This document shows positions 36,850-47,659 of a stretch of 64,000 bases of DNA, piece after piece; position 1 is the stretch's first letter, and each line of letters begins with the position of its first letter. Position numbers and translations under genes: made by a program. The stretch comes from Megalonaias nervosa (taxonomy: Eukaryota > Mollusca > Bivalvia > Unionida > Unionidae): NCBI GenBank assembly GCA_016617855.1, contig JAECUM010003711.1, positions 39,925-103,924 on the forward strand. Reading direction: 5' to 3'. The notes under the pieces are model-generated. The model had not been told where the DNA came from. It saw only the letters and a list, made by a program, of their open reading frames with translations, and searched no databases.

Positions 36850-37874
36850 ACTGAGGCGTTTTGCGACAAATTCCAGACACCACCAATATGTCGCTGCGGT
36901 TAATTGTTTGTCTTCGGGGTCCAGTATGAATATTTCCTCGATATTTTGAATTAACACGGCCGACACTGTTCCAGAAAATCTATCGGCTGAATGACTCCAT
37001 GGATATGTCGTAAATATCCTAAATTTCTCAGAGCTGAACAAAGAGAACCTGTACACGACGGTGACCTGAGCGGTATGTTTGATTGTGTTATTTTGTTTTT
37101 ATCATGTTGCTGATCCAGAATTTACTGTGTATACAGCGTTGATGATACGCGTATGAATTATACTGTCTTCAATCTTGCTGATTTTTTCAATGATGTCAGG
37201 GATTCCACTGGATATATCTGCGACCGTTTTGTTGATAGCGGCAATTAACTCTTTGGTGTTGGCTAGATCAGATAGTTTTGTGTTCATTTCAGCTAGTTTA
37301 GCGTTAACGACTATTGGATCTCCAAAGAAATCTTCGATGGTTTTATTAAGTCTCCGAAAGTTGGTTCTACGGAAATCCTGAAATGCTACAACGTGGTTAT
37401 CATACTGAGATCGCAGCGTGGTTAATTTATCACTAATTGCCGTGTCTCTGTCGTCCACATATTTCTTTGTTGTGGTGTAATCGTCTGATGTTGGTTCTAG
37501 CCAAGAGACGATTTTATTTCTATTCATGTTGTGTTTACCGGTCGTAGAATCACCAGTTTTAGTAACATTCTTATTGTTCTCGTTTCTGATAGTCGCGATT
37601 GATACGCTTGAGTCTCTGATTTTCCCGGATTCAGTAATTACTGGGATATTATCGACGGTAGCGCCGAGAACTCGTCGGATAATATCAATCCACCTAATAT
37701 TGCTTGTCTTTAGACGTCCATACTGATCCTGAAAAACAGTAATTTCATCTTGTCAACCCCAGCGAGGTTCATAAGTTCAGCAAGTTCATCTTTAGTCGCA
37801 TACGCTGAAAAATCAATGTCACCGGGACCAGGTTTCTTAACTTTAGCGACATATCTTCCTTAAATATCTACCAT
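36850..37874 (-). pseudogene. phage-tail-fibre-like protein of Polinton A, frameshifted
   Basis: Homologue of the intact gene at 54418-55536. Conserved pieces: DFSAYATKDELAELMN near 37800, QYGRLKTSNIRW near 37720, the repeat signature NRNKIVSWLEPTSDDYTTTKKYVDD near 37450-37525, a helical middle with FRRTNFRRLNKTIEDFFGDP near 37360, and a C-terminal head with FSLFSSEKFRI, TAATYWWCLEFVAK near 36870. At least three frame changes. See the element B copy for interpretation. Confidence 0.65.
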
Positions 37875-37891
37875 TATAAACTTAGAGCTGT

Positions 37892-38470
37892 TTAAAACGA
37901 CGGCGGATGGCTGTGCCTTCTGCTTGCATATTTGTGTGCGACCTTAAGCAGTGGTTCTGGCGACCTTGATATAGCATCGAGTACAGCAAGTGCTTCTGGA
38001 CCACATATAGGTGGATCTGTTAATGTCTGTATTGGTAACGTTGAATACCATATCGATGGCGTGCTTCGCACTCTACTAGCAGATCCGTTGATGTATTTTA
38101 AAAATTCTTTTGGTGGCGCCAATCCATACGAATCAAAATAAACAGCAATACTTGGATCAACAGCACATACAACCCAATAAGTACCTGGACCGGAATTTCC
38201 ATCGAGGTTAATGATACCAGTTTCGATGTTATTTGGTTGTTTTGGTAATTGATCGCGCATGAAAACTGAACTAAAAGTGTTTGATGTTTAATCGACAGGC
38301 AACATCAAGTAAATCAAAATTTGACATGGGAAGTTTTAGCGAAACGTTCCTGGTAGTCACAGACCCCAACCGTACCACGAATAGGGGGTTTCTGGCAGTC
38401 TTAGACCTGATCCTCTTTTTCATTTTTTGTGAGGTCCTCAGACCATGTCCTATTCTTTCTTCAATGCCAT
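37892..38470 (-). pseudogene. adenain-like cysteine protease of Polinton A, catalytic His lost
   Basis: Maturation protease of the adenovirus/Polinton type, which cleaves capsid precursors. The N-terminal block LKLPMSNFDLLDVACRL lies near 38290-38340, a frameshift follows at about 38270, then GPGTYWVV near 38190 and VYFDSYGLAPP near 38140. The motif ICGPEALAVLDAI with the catalytic Cys is near 37990. In the element B copy the third block reads GTHWVAV; here the catalytic histidine is tyrosine (TAT), so the enzyme is inactive regardless of the frameshift. Confidence 0.75.
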
Positions 38471-38787
38471 CCCGGCAGCAGTTCCAACAGCACCATTGAC
38501 ATCTGCTTTTGCAAGCTTGGGCTGCAGCAGCAATTAGCGCTGGTATAGCTGCCAGAAGTGGTAATATACCACCAGTCTTTGCTATATTATTAAGAAAGAT
38601 CAAGTCGGATACCGATCTTTGATTTCTTGGCGTCAGTGAAGTGCCTGAATTGACTTTCTGATGTTTGATAATTTATTTGGGCCACTGTTGATTTCAGTAA
38701 TATTTTTATTCCAGAATTCCTTTTCGATGCTGGTTGTAACTTTTTAATCTGACCAGATGTCAGAGTAACATTGACATGTTGATTTAA
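38440..38787 (-). pseudogene. membrane-active/LTxxQ virion protein of Polinton A
   Basis: Counterpart of 48924-49328. The N-terminus MLNQHVNVTLTSGQIKKL begins at 38787 after AATATTATT. A frameshift near 38600 leads into KTGGILPLLAAIPALIAAAAQA, the glycine/alanine-rich hydrophobic segment. In Polintons and adintoviruses such proteins are thought to be virion-associated and possibly membrane-active like adenovirus pVI; that is inference here. Confidence 0.5.
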
Positions 38788-38828
38788 CATAATAATATTA
38801 TGAATGATCCAATTGCTTTGCAATTTGA

Positions 38829-40155
38829 TTACATATTTTCTACAGGCGCATCAACGACCCTCATTCGTTCACCGATACCTTCGAGCTGCATTGTTTTGTC
38901 TGATAATATGATATCGATTGCTCTCTAACCACCAGCGGGCAGTCGTACTACACGAGCTCGAACTTGTTTGTCAACGACTGATCGTCTGAACAAATCCAAC
39001 TGGTCCAGTGAGAAATAATAGATCAGATATAATGTTGTGAAATCCCGCTGAGATATCTGCAAACCGGAATCAACTTTCTGGTCACTCCCCGTGATTGGCA
39101 TCAAACGATGATTCGCACGTGCAACATGGTTGTTGTCAAAATTCAGTAACACTTCAGATGGTTCTTGATGTCCGTTTATTCTCAGAGAAATTTCACCAAC
39201 CCCAAGCGTGTCAAACACCATTGGAGTTTGCGCTTGTGAATCTATTTGGGTGTTATCCTGAAGCGCTGTGAATATATGTCGTAGTGCTGAAACTTCCTGC
39301 TGTGATGCTATCCGCCATGTGAATAACCCAGCAGCATTACTTTGAATACTGTCTGTGGTCATTGTCAACCATGACAACGTTGATTTACCACCGTTGTGAT
39401 TGAGAGAGAGCAGCCATTGTTCTTCAGTCAGCGATGGAGTCATTTTTGGCATCTATAACGAAAACTTTACCAGCATCAACAGTATCTGGACGCCAGATTG
39501 CGTCGTTGTCTGTTGCTTTACGAACAAATACAACTGTATGGTTAGCACCGAAGATAAATTTTCTCACGTTACGGTAGAATCCAAAGATATGTGATAGTGG
39601 AATTGCACGTGAAAATTCTTCATCACCGCTTATCACTGATCGACGTGCTGCAAATCCCTGGTTAAAGTTTTCATTCATCGATGCAACTTCAGTTTCAGCG
39701 GCATTCATTGTTATGTTACGGTTCCCGGGCTGATCAGTGGTATCTTTGGCAAACATCACTGACGGACCAGCGGACCGCGAATAATCATCGGAATATTTTG
39801 CGAGGCCCAGTATCGCCGTAGCAACGTCAACATTTTCGAGACATGATTCAATATTCTTTCCGTCAGTCATGTATATGGCACTGTTAAACAACGCCATAAC
39901 ACCATTATTAACATAACCAACTCGATCTCCAATATCATACGCTGCATTATCTGCTTTTAAGAGTTTACCTTCGTTCTCAATGAATGCCTCAGCGGGCAAG
40001 AAATCTCTGCCATTATCCTGAACTTGCAGTTCGATTCTTCCATGTGCATTAGGCACACGTGCATCATAAGAATAATACTAATATTTATGCACCGATTCAT
40101 CTTTGAGGACTGACGCGTCCATGTCAAATGTGGGATCAGATACATACTTGAACAT
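38829..40155 (-). pseudogene. major capsid protein (double jelly-roll, hexon-like) of Polinton A
   Basis: Homologue of 49348-50885. The start at 40155 follows AAATATAATAAG. Conserved blocks: FLPAEAFIENEG near 39985, VGYVNNGVMALFNSAIYMTDGKNIESCLENV near 39870, SDDYSRSAGPSVMFAKD near 39760, FNQGFAARR near 39640 and IPLSHIFGFYRNVRKFIFGANHTVVFVRK near 39560. One frameshift near 40065, another near 39440, and an in-frame amber stop at 38925-38927 about 30 codons before the true end. The upstream region ends after 40 bp at the left end of element B, so B separates this gene from its original promoter region and neighbour. Confidence 0.75.
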
Positions 40156-40194
40156 CTTATTATATTTATTATTATTTAAAACGTCATTGAGTCA

Positions 40195-40200
40195 GACCAC
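40195..40200. repeat. candidate target-site duplication of Polinton B, left
   Basis: GACCAC before the left end; the right flank has GACGAC (56863-56868), one mismatch. Polintons usually make 6-bp duplications. The terminal base of the inverted repeat differs between ends, so the edge is uncertain by one base. Confidence 0.35.
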
Positions 40201-40942
40201 AGTAGTAAAAGGAAAGGCTGGTTTTGGCTCCAACCCCCTCCCCTCCCCCCTCCCCACTAGAACAAATATAAATTTACTCTCTCGGGACCTAAAATTCCAC
40301 CCAAAACGATTTTCCTAAAATTAAAAAACTGGTTCTGGCGCAGATATATTTTGAGATTAAATGAGCCCATCCCCAGCCTTCTATCTACTACTACAACCAC
40401 TTTCACAGCCCGATAAAATCGGGGAAAAAAAATAATTCTCAGTTATTCTGTTATCTGTTTGATTATTAAACAAATAAATATATAAATTGCCCAACCAGCC
40501 TTTCAAAAGACTATAAAATAAATCTACAGGATTTTGTTTGTAACAGATGTTGCATTATATATGCAGTCTGAAAATCAATAATACTATACATCAGCCAAGC
40601 CTTACAAACGTACCTGTTTACTAAATCTACGGGGTTTTGTTTGTAACAGATACGCAGTCTGGAAATCAATAATACTATGCATCAGCCAAGCCTTATAAGC
40701 ATATATGTTTCAGTATCAGACAAGCAACACCCACGCAAAATAACATAAAACATGGAAATGTGTCGGCAAAATAAAACATGGAGATGTGTCAGCAACATAA
40801 AACATGGAGATTATAAGAAAATCATGGAATTACCAGAAAACAGCAGTATATAAGGCAGTTAGAATTTTCTTCTTAGGCACTTTCAAGAGAGAGGACATCT
40901 TCACCGGGCGAAAAGGTAAGTGACGTTTTTCATATATTATTT
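40201..40942 (+). repeat. terminal inverted repeat of Polinton B, left
   Basis: Reverse complement matches 56096-56862 at well over 95 percent by eye. Near the tip is a C-tract (CCCCCTCCCCTCCCCCCTCCCC, 40233-40255) able to form a G-quadruplex on the other strand. Inside are two copies of a roughly 100-bp unit (about 40527 and 40620, each with GTTTGTAACAGAT and CATCAGCCAAGCCTTA). There is also a 26-bp tandem repeat at 40745-40812 with two full units here and three in the right repeat. Confidence 0.92.
40745..40812. repeat. 26-bp minisatellite within left inverted repeat
   Basis: Units of the form ATAAAACATGGAAATGTGTC plus AGCAAA. Two full units and one partial here, against three full units and one partial at 56226-56322. 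The one-unit difference accounts for the length difference between the two inverted repeats. Confidence 0.8.
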
Positions 40943-41393
40943 ATACCTCGTCACCAATTATCAATGTTTCAGCTGTTGATATTAAAAATATTTCATTATC
41001 ACGATGATAGAGACTAAACTTTACTTTACCGCTCACACAACGACGGGATTCAAACAAATCTTTTATTTGTGGTCTGTTAAGAGGATATTGTTTGTCGATA
41101 AAATATACTTTTGATCGATCAAGATCGATGGTAAGTTTAGTATATTTTTGTTGACTGATCGGATTATGAAAGTTTTTAAATTCCGCTGATAACTTCTGGC
41201 TCAATTGTTCAAGGTAATTGAAATATTCGCTGTCATCAGATCTGATAAGCGAAAGTTTTAGCTTGTCACGAGTGCCACTAAAACATATACCTGATGTTTC
41301 ATTATTAATTTCAACTGACAACTGTTTGCCGTTCATCATTAGATATTTGATCTTGCTATTGTAGCTATTTGTCACTGTCAAATTTTCAAACAT
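40941..41393 (-). CDS. unknown 150-residue protein of Polinton B
   Basis: Intact frame from an ATG preceded by AGAAATA. No confident family. The C-terminal half has alternating beta-like segments ending VSGKVKFSLYHRDNEIFLIS then AETLII, a pattern reminiscent of OB-fold single-stranded DNA-binding proteins of DNA viruses, but this is only a resemblance. The gene lies on a 456-bp segment (40943-41398) flanked by direct ATTATTT repeats and absent at the matching place in the right end, where the inverted repeat runs on without it. It follows the polymerase in the same direction. Confidence 0.55.
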   Translation of the reverse strand: MFENLTVTNSYNSKIKYLMMNGKQLSVEINNETSGICFSGTRDKLKLSLIRSDDSEYFNYLEQLSQKLSAEFKNFHNPISQQKYTKLTIDLDRSKVYFIDKQYPLNRPQIKDLFESRRCVSGKVKFSLYHRDNEIFLISTAETLIIGDEV

Positions 41394-41424
41394 TATTTCT
41401 AAAGTTTAGATAAAATTTCATACC

Positions 41425-44400
41425 TTAGTCATCGAATATAATATCGAGTATAGATCTATCATCAAAACAATAACCAAGTGCAAATGTATTTACTCCATTT
41501 TCACAATAACGTTTATCATCAAAATTGCTCAATCCACGTTTGATAATGACATCTGTTTCGAGTTTATGAAGTTTCGTTCGAATAGCCATTGCTCTTATAA
41601 AACTAACACCGCCATCGAGCGCGTGCTTGTAATCATCAAATTTCATAAACTTTTCAACAAAATCGTGAGGCAGACCTTTTGCCTTTTTCTTTATTTTATT
41701 ATTGCTAACAATACTGCGTACATTTTACTGCGTAATCCGATGAAGTATTTGATGATGCTCGAGTTCATTTCATCTTTGAACTTACCAATAACCTTTTTAT
41801 TTTTGTCATCATGAAATTTACTGTCACGAGGGTAATCGGAAAGATCAAACAGATATCGATTATCGTATATATCCTGATAGACGTCCTCACATTCGATTTC
41901 ATACACGAGCGAATCGGTATCAGTGAACAATAGTCTACTGGACGGCCATTGATTTTTAACAAAATTGTAATGAAAATCGTATATGAGCCACTTCGATAAA
42001 TCTAACACGGAAGCTCCAATGTAAATCGGCTTGTTTAGTTTTAGATTTGTTTTTCTTCTTTGTATCGCGACAAGATTTTCATTAAAAATTTTCATACTAA
42101 CAAAATCATCGTCCGACACAAGTTTATTTCAGCGATTGATATCATTAACTAGCTCGATATTTACCCGTTTTTTAATATTTTCCATCGTCTTACCAAAAAC
42201 GGAATTGTTCATAAGCTTAGAAAAGTTTTTTTCAAAATCAGTTTTCGCTACAGCTCTTCTCGAAGTGTTCGAGTTAATAGAATCTTTCATCCAAGGTGAT
42301 TGATTAAATTTTAAAACTCTATGAACTTTTCTCAAAACAAGACCAGCATCTATTGCTTGTTTTAAAACTTTGTAATGCAAAACATAATTTTTCTTATCGA
42401 GTAAATTTGGTACTAGTTTTTTTACTATAGAATCTTGTCTTGGTTATGCTGTCACTTGTTGTTCTTGAGATAACAAACTATAATCTATTATCATTGATTC
42501 CGCACAGAAAGGATAATCGTTGTGTAAATTGTTTAGCGAAGTTGGATAATCGAGATCAACTTCAACGAAATACGAAACTTCGTCAGGTATCTTTTTTTTT
42601 CTGTCTCTGATAGAAATTGCTCAGCCGTGATCCAACGAAATCCACTAAAAGGCATTAGTTCTGCCATAGAATAACCATACAAATTATTACAATCTAAATA
42701 AATTATATACTTCGAAGGAAGCTTAGGATTATACTCTTTTAAGTATTTGTTGTTTGCATCAGCATATTTCTTTGTTATAACGCTAATACCTCCTCGAATA
42801 CCTTTCTCGATAAAATTGAACATGTCAACGTCCGTCAGTAGTTCTAACTTCACTTTACTAAACTTTAACAGAGCATCCCAAGATAACCCGGGGGAAGAGT
42901 AATACCAGCAAGGATCTAGTCCGTAATGTTTATAGCCCACTTTCCTAAAGCTTTCAAATACATCTGCTAGCAATAACACATCAGTTTTCAAATACAAATC
43001 GTGATAATCGCCAAACGTCTTACAATCGAATTCTTTCCAAATATCTTGCGCGTATTTGTACTCGTTATCAGTTATACTTTCATTTTTAAGTTGCGAATAA
43101 AATTTATCCTTGTCAGGTAAAAGACGTTTCATCAAATTTACTCCAATCGTCGAGATACTCGTACGGAAATACTCCTTTTTTAGTCAATAGATTAAATTTA
43201 TCTCCAAAACAATCTTGTAGGTTATCAAACTCACTACCAGCCTTTACAGCATTATCTACAAGATCTTCTAACAATACTAATGTAAACTGAAAACTGTCAA
43301 TAAAACGCAACTTACCTAAAGTAACTGACAAATACTTTTCAAATTATTTGGAATACACTTGATAACGTGATCAAGTTTTAAACGAGATTTTATTTCAGGA
43401 TCACCAAAAGCTTCTACGATAATATGGCTATCATATCCTCGGAAGTTGTGAAAAACAACTGGAATAAAATCCGGAGCATGAAATTTTAAATTACACTTAT
43501 CATGGGCCGCTCCACGATACTGTCCTGTTAGATGGCAATGGTCATGCACTTTTTTATTATCAGGCGAGTCAAAAGCTTTTTCACAAATATGACAAAATTC
43601 CGCTTGTTCGTGATCAGATTCTTGTTGAGATGTCAGTTTTATCATTGCAGTTATTCTTTTTAAACGATTAAATATATTATCAACTTCGTTAATTAACTGC
43701 TTGAGAAGCCAGACAGCCGGATTATTACCACGATATAATTTGATTGGTTTGGATAATCTCGAATCAGCACAACAAACTATCTTATACGCTACTCCGCAAG
43801 GAACATGGTTTTGAGTTTTTCTTGTGCTCGATTGGTTAGGATTATTTTCTACGCCAAGTACAGGCTGAAGTAAGCATTCGAAATCGGCGTATATAACGAA
43901 AGGAATTTTTAGTTTGTGATTGTGATTGACAAACTGCAGTAAACTATTTTCTTTGGACGGCATTGTTATTCGTTGTACGTCACTACAGTACTGCAAATGC
44001 TTTTGTAATGTTTCATTGTCATTACAACCGTGCAAACAGCGATAACAAAAGAACGTTTTTTTATTTCGTTTATTATACTGTCTACCAACTAGTCCATTGA
44101 AGTTTTTAATCCAAACGTAATGATTCTTGTAAAACAGCAGGTTTATAGTCGATTGTGAAGCTTTTTCTGAAATATATCTCGGATAGACGTTTTCTTTTTC
44201 ATCTAGTCCGAAAACATTTATTGAAACATTATTTTGCTTTTCAAACTTTGGTATTTGATTTTCTGCAACTGGAAAGTCGATGCCATTAAAATTTAATTTT
44301 GATACGTGACTAATATACTTGTCAACACGATCAGCATTTTTTTCTGCTGGAAATAGCGCAGAAAGAATAGCCCACTGAAAACATCTGTTATCGACGTTCT

Positions 44401-44911
44401 TTACGTTTATACAGCATTTTTTATTTTTTATTTTTTGTGGCAGGTCAGTATACGAACTACCGCGTAATACGTTATATTTTATTGTGTGAAATAAAATTTC
44501 CATAATAATTTCAAACTTCCAACCCGAACCCGATTCGGTAAATTCTTCTATCTTTTTCCAAATTTCCTGGTGTATTTCATCAGCTAGTGACAAAAGATTA
44601 GTCCCAAGCAAAACACGCCTTGATTTTGCATTAATGTAAGGGTCTGCGATTTCCTTGTCAGTCGATCCCTCTGTGACAAGGAGCTTTGAAAATATAATAT
44701 GATATTGCACTAATAGTCTTATGCTATTATGTTTTTCAAGTTCACGTTTTACAGTTGGCTCTAGCAAATGATAGAGATTTGTTGCAGTAAAATTTACCAG
44801 TACGATTTGTTTATCGAATCGATAACTGTTGTCGAATCCCGTAAAGGCAGTCGCTATTTTTTCAGGTTCTCCCATAAGACTCTTCTTGGCTATATCTCGC
44901 AATTTCAGCAT
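41425..44911 (-). pseudogene. protein-primed family B DNA polymerase of Polinton B, several frame breaks
   Basis: Replicates the element using a protein primer. The first 531 codons (44911-43316) are open: an N-terminal region with KKCCINVKNVDNRCFQWA and a zinc-finger-like FCYRCLHGC...C block, exonuclease I YADFEC near 43895, and exonuclease II FRGYDSHII near 43430. Then, in changing frames: YLDCNNLYGYSMAEL (motif A) near 42690, FEKNFSKLMNNSVFGKTMENI (motif B) near 42190 and FTDTDSLVYE (motif C) near 41910. The C-terminal DDKRYC is near 41520. All catalytic motifs are present. Breaks include T9 at 42592-42600, other short homopolymers, and an in-frame TGA near 42128. Total length fits Polinton polymerases (about 1,150 residues). 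Whether it is dead or mis-assembled is open. Confidence 0.92.
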
Positions 44912-45015
44912 TGCTATATATAGTGTAATATTATATATCTAATTGCTTATTCGATCGATAACTCACTGCACGCCAGCTGAACAAACAATTAGAGATATAA
45001 AATCCTTATAGTATA
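44912..45015. promoter_or_regulatory. divergent promoter region between polymerase and HNH gene (Polinton B)
   Basis: About 104 bp between divergent starts. TATATATAGCA precedes the polymerase ATG on the minus strand, and TATAGTATA precedes the HNH ATG at 45016. The third example of this divergent layout in the window. Confidence 0.4.
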
Positions 45016-45840
45016 ATGACACAAAATCTGAGATATATCGGATTGACAGCGGAGGAGCAAGAAGCATATCATGTTCATCCGAAATATAACCTATATGCTG
45101 GAAATGCATTAGGTTCAGTTATTAACAGAAAATCTAAAAAATCTATAGGAAAACCAACATTAGCTGGAATGATAATTTCAGTGAAAGGTGATGACACAGA
45201 TATGATTAAAATGTTTAGAAAAGATTTTATTTATACTTTGTTCTGCGATGATATTCCAGAAGGAGAAAGAGTATGTAGAATAAATGGCTCGATTAGCGAT
45301 GACAATATTGAAAACTTATCTTTACAAGATGAGTTTCAACGCCACCCAAAATTTGATTTATACGAAGCAAATGATAAGGGTATTATACGAAATAGAAAAA
45401 CTAAAAACGTTGTTGGTTTTATGAGTAATATGGGCTATCTCATGGTAACTGTCAGAGGAACACTAGCCAATCAAGTTAATTATCAATCTCATCGTTTTGT
45501 TTACGAAACATTTAACGGCGTCATTCCAGATAATTTAGTTATCGACCATATTAACAAAATTAAAACTGATAATCGTTTAGAAAATTTAGATCCAGTTACA
45601 CCAGAAGAAAACACCCGACGTGGATCTAATTCTGATGGACCTAATTTTAAAAATCCTAAAAGATCAGTTATTTCAGTAAATTTAGAAACTGGAGAAGAAA
45701 TGAAATTTAAATCAATATCAGCTGCAGCAAAGCATCTTAAAATTCATTCACAGAGAGTAATAGACGTCGCCGACGGCAGAACTAAAACAGCAACGTCAAT
45801 GTCAACATTTGACAGATTTAGTTTCAGATATGATGATTAA
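45016..45840 (+). CDS. HNH endonuclease with internal duplication and NUMOD1-type tail
   Basis: Intact 274-codon frame. Residues about 100-190 form a NUMOD4-like plus HNH unit: HPKFDLYEANDKGIIRNRKT, SHRFVYETFNG, then VIDHINKIKTDNRLENL with the HNH catalytic residues. Residues about 14-98 are a diverged tandem copy (HPKYNLYAGNALGSVINRKS, RKDFIYTLFCDDIPEGERV, DDNIENLSL) in which the His-Asn-His residues are missing. The C-terminus has a NUMOD1-like helix-turn-helix, SISAAAKHLKIHSQRV. Homing-type nucleases of this kind are usual in phages, giant viruses and mobile introns and cut DNA at specific sites. It sits where the Cys-rich gene is found in element C. A broken relative is at 33945-34430. 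Confidence 0.85.
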   Translation: MTQNLRYIGLTAEEQEAYHVHPKYNLYAGNALGSVINRKSKKSIGKPTLAGMIISVKGDDTDMIKMFRKDFIYTLFCDDIPEGERVCRINGSISDDNIENLSLQDEFQRHPKFDLYEANDKGIIRNRKTKNVVGFMSNMGYLMVTVRGTLANQVNYQSHRFVYETFNGVIPDNLVIDHINKIKTDNRLENLDPVTPEENTRRGSNSDGPNFKNPKRSVISVNLETGEEMKFKSISAAAKHLKIHSQRVIDVADGRTKTATSMSTFDRFSFRYDD

Positions 45841-45920
45841 TGATATTTCGTAATTCTGCCTTAGTAAGACGGCTATGTGCAAACGCTATAATATCATCTT
45901 TATCAAATTTCAGCGTCATT
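45825..45920 (-). CDS. possible 31-residue peptide
   Basis: A short frame starting MTLKFDKDDIIAFAH whose ATG overlaps the stop of the next gene upstream and whose 3' end overlaps the HNH gene's end. Too short to judge; noted because Polinton genes here are tightly packed. Confidence 0.2.
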
Positions 45921-46104
45921 ATTGCACTATCATTAAGTTTATTTTTTCTGCTGCTGTTAGTAATATCCTATCATTTTCGCCAGGCATTATAATAACGTCA
46001 ACAGAATACGAACTATAACCCGACAGACATTTTCTCACTGCTTCAGCTAGTTCCTTGTAATTTAATATATTAACCTTTTGATGATATTTTACCTCGTCAG
46101 TCAT
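45919..46104 (-). CDS. small unknown protein of Polinton B
   Basis: A 61-codon intact frame starting MTDEVKYHQKVNILNYKEL, with its ATG preceded by TTATAAGAT. No family recognised. Divergent from the gene at 46143 with only 38 bp between starts. Confidence 0.4.
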   Translation of the reverse strand: MTDEVKYHQKVNILNYKELAEAVRKCLSGYSSYSVDVIIMPGENDRILLTAAEKINLMIVQ

Positions 46105-46142
46105 ATCTTATAACAATAAATTAGATAAAAGCATATTATAAT

Positions 46143-46584
46143 ATGGATCTGATGAAAAGACTTGCTTATATATACGAGGAAGATACAATCGCAAGTGATA
46201 CAATCACTAACGACAAAGTAACAGATAATATTACAATCTCTACCGATATAATAAACAAATCTGCTAGCTATAGTGAAGATGATATTTTGTACAACAACGA
46301 ATCTGACGATGATGATGAAATAGTCACCGTCGTTGACAGAACAAATTACAGCAGACCAACAACTGGACGATATAATGTTAAGTATCACATTGCTAAAAAA
46401 AATAATAAAATTTGATTTTACTGTTACCGAACAACAAATATTTTGGCAGCTTATCAAACCGTTTTTGAATCTAAAAATAACTGGCCAGCGAAGAAGTATA
46501 AAATACGATTTTATTTTTGCTAAGATATTCAATTTGATGCCAGTTGATAATGAAAAAAAAAATACATTTAATTTCGTTATGTAA
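46143..46584 (+). pseudogene. possible VLTF3-like late transcription factor, one frameshift
   Basis: Two frames joined by a break in an A8 run (46395-46402) give one protein of about 147 residues. The N-terminal part is acidic (DDDDEIVTVVDRTNYSRP). The C-terminal part has FWQLIKPFLNL then RRSIKYDFIFAKIFNLM, resembling the conserved end (R-x-x-F-x-Y-x-Y-x-x-x-K) of poxvirus-type VLTF3-like factors. If right, it would drive late gene expression. The resemblance is short and the call is tentative. The start is preceded by TATTATAAT. Confidence 0.35.
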
Positions 46585-46637
46585 AACTATCAAATGTAAA
46601 TCTGTGCTTGTGAAATACGAACAAATTTATAATAACA

Positions 46638-47641
46638 TTATTGGATCGACTTAGTTGGGATCCAACTGCTAAATTTATCGCTATATCCTCTCCACTTAAC
46701 TACACTTTTGTCACCGCGTTTTCGGATAACATTTTCGATAACGAAAACATCTTGTTCAGTTTTCTGAAGTTCCTGCTCGTAAAAACTACCAATGATCGTC
46801 TCACCTAATAAATCTTTTAACGCGTATGTTACGGGTATTGTTAAAAGTACTTTATCAACAACAAATACTTCTTCGCTCCAGTTTGGAGTAAATCCTTTTT
46901 CAAATACTTTTTTCGTCAGAGAAATTCTAACTTTATCACCGACTTTAAATTTATGTCTGCGGTACATGTTTTCATTTGCTAATATTGGATTTTTGATTGC
47001 GTCGTTTGGCGACAATTTAGTGGTTCGATGTTTCGTGTTATTATATTCGTCAACTATGTGTGGAAGCTCATCGACATATCTGTTTGTATTTTTAGCTGTC
47101 AAATATTTATGTATTTTTTCGTTTAGAGTGCGATTAAATCGCTCGACGACAACGCTTTTACCTTCGTTTCCTGTAACATACTTTTTGATATTATTTTGTT
47201 CCAAAAACTGCTCAAACTTTTTATTGAAAAATTCTGCTTCGTGATCGGTCCAGATTTTATTTGGTTTTCTTTCTGTACTTGTTATTATTTGTTTTAGTGC
47301 ATCAGTTATCGACGTTCCTGTTTTATCCGAAACAGGTACACTAAAAGCATATTTACTAAAAACATCTACAACGTTAAACAAATATTTCTTATTATCATTA
47401 AACTGAGCTAGATTTGACACATCTACTAAATCTATCGCCCAGATATCATCAACGGCATTTGCGACAACTTTACGTCGCGTAAACTTTTTTTTTTAGGTTT
47501 ATGTAGTTCGGCTGCGAGATCATCATATAATTCCTTTCCGAGTCCTAATTTATATTTTGCTCCAATAAAACCCTGTACCAGCCTTCTATCAAAACGTTCT
47601 CGCATATTTGTCGGTTCCATATCACGAACTTCGTCTAACAT
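46638..47641 (-). pseudogene. retroviral-type integrase with C-terminal chromodomain (Polinton B), one frameshift
   Basis: Inserts the element into host DNA. The N-terminal part (47641-47432) is a zinc-free helical region with RFDRRLVQGFIGAKYKLG, then DDIWAIDLVDVS with the first catalytic Asp. The core (47420 on) has NVVDVFSKYAF, second Asp in IWTDHEAEF and Glu in VVVERFNRTLNEKI. The C-terminus (about 46638-46760) is a chromodomain: VFVIENVIRKRGDKSVVKWRGY then SWIPTKSI. Chromodomains can guide integration to marked chromatin. The break lies in a T10 run at 47485-47494, suspicious for a sequencing error. Follows the PLA2 gene by 18 bp. Confidence 0.9.
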
Positions 47642-47659
47642 TACTTTATCACAATCCGA

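Noticed and set aside
45825..45920. Rho-independent or bacterial-type signals and a bacterial/phage origin for the window, prompted by HNH and fibre genes.
   Set aside because: SINEs, LTR element, microsatellites and Polinton integrases show the DNA is eukaryotic.
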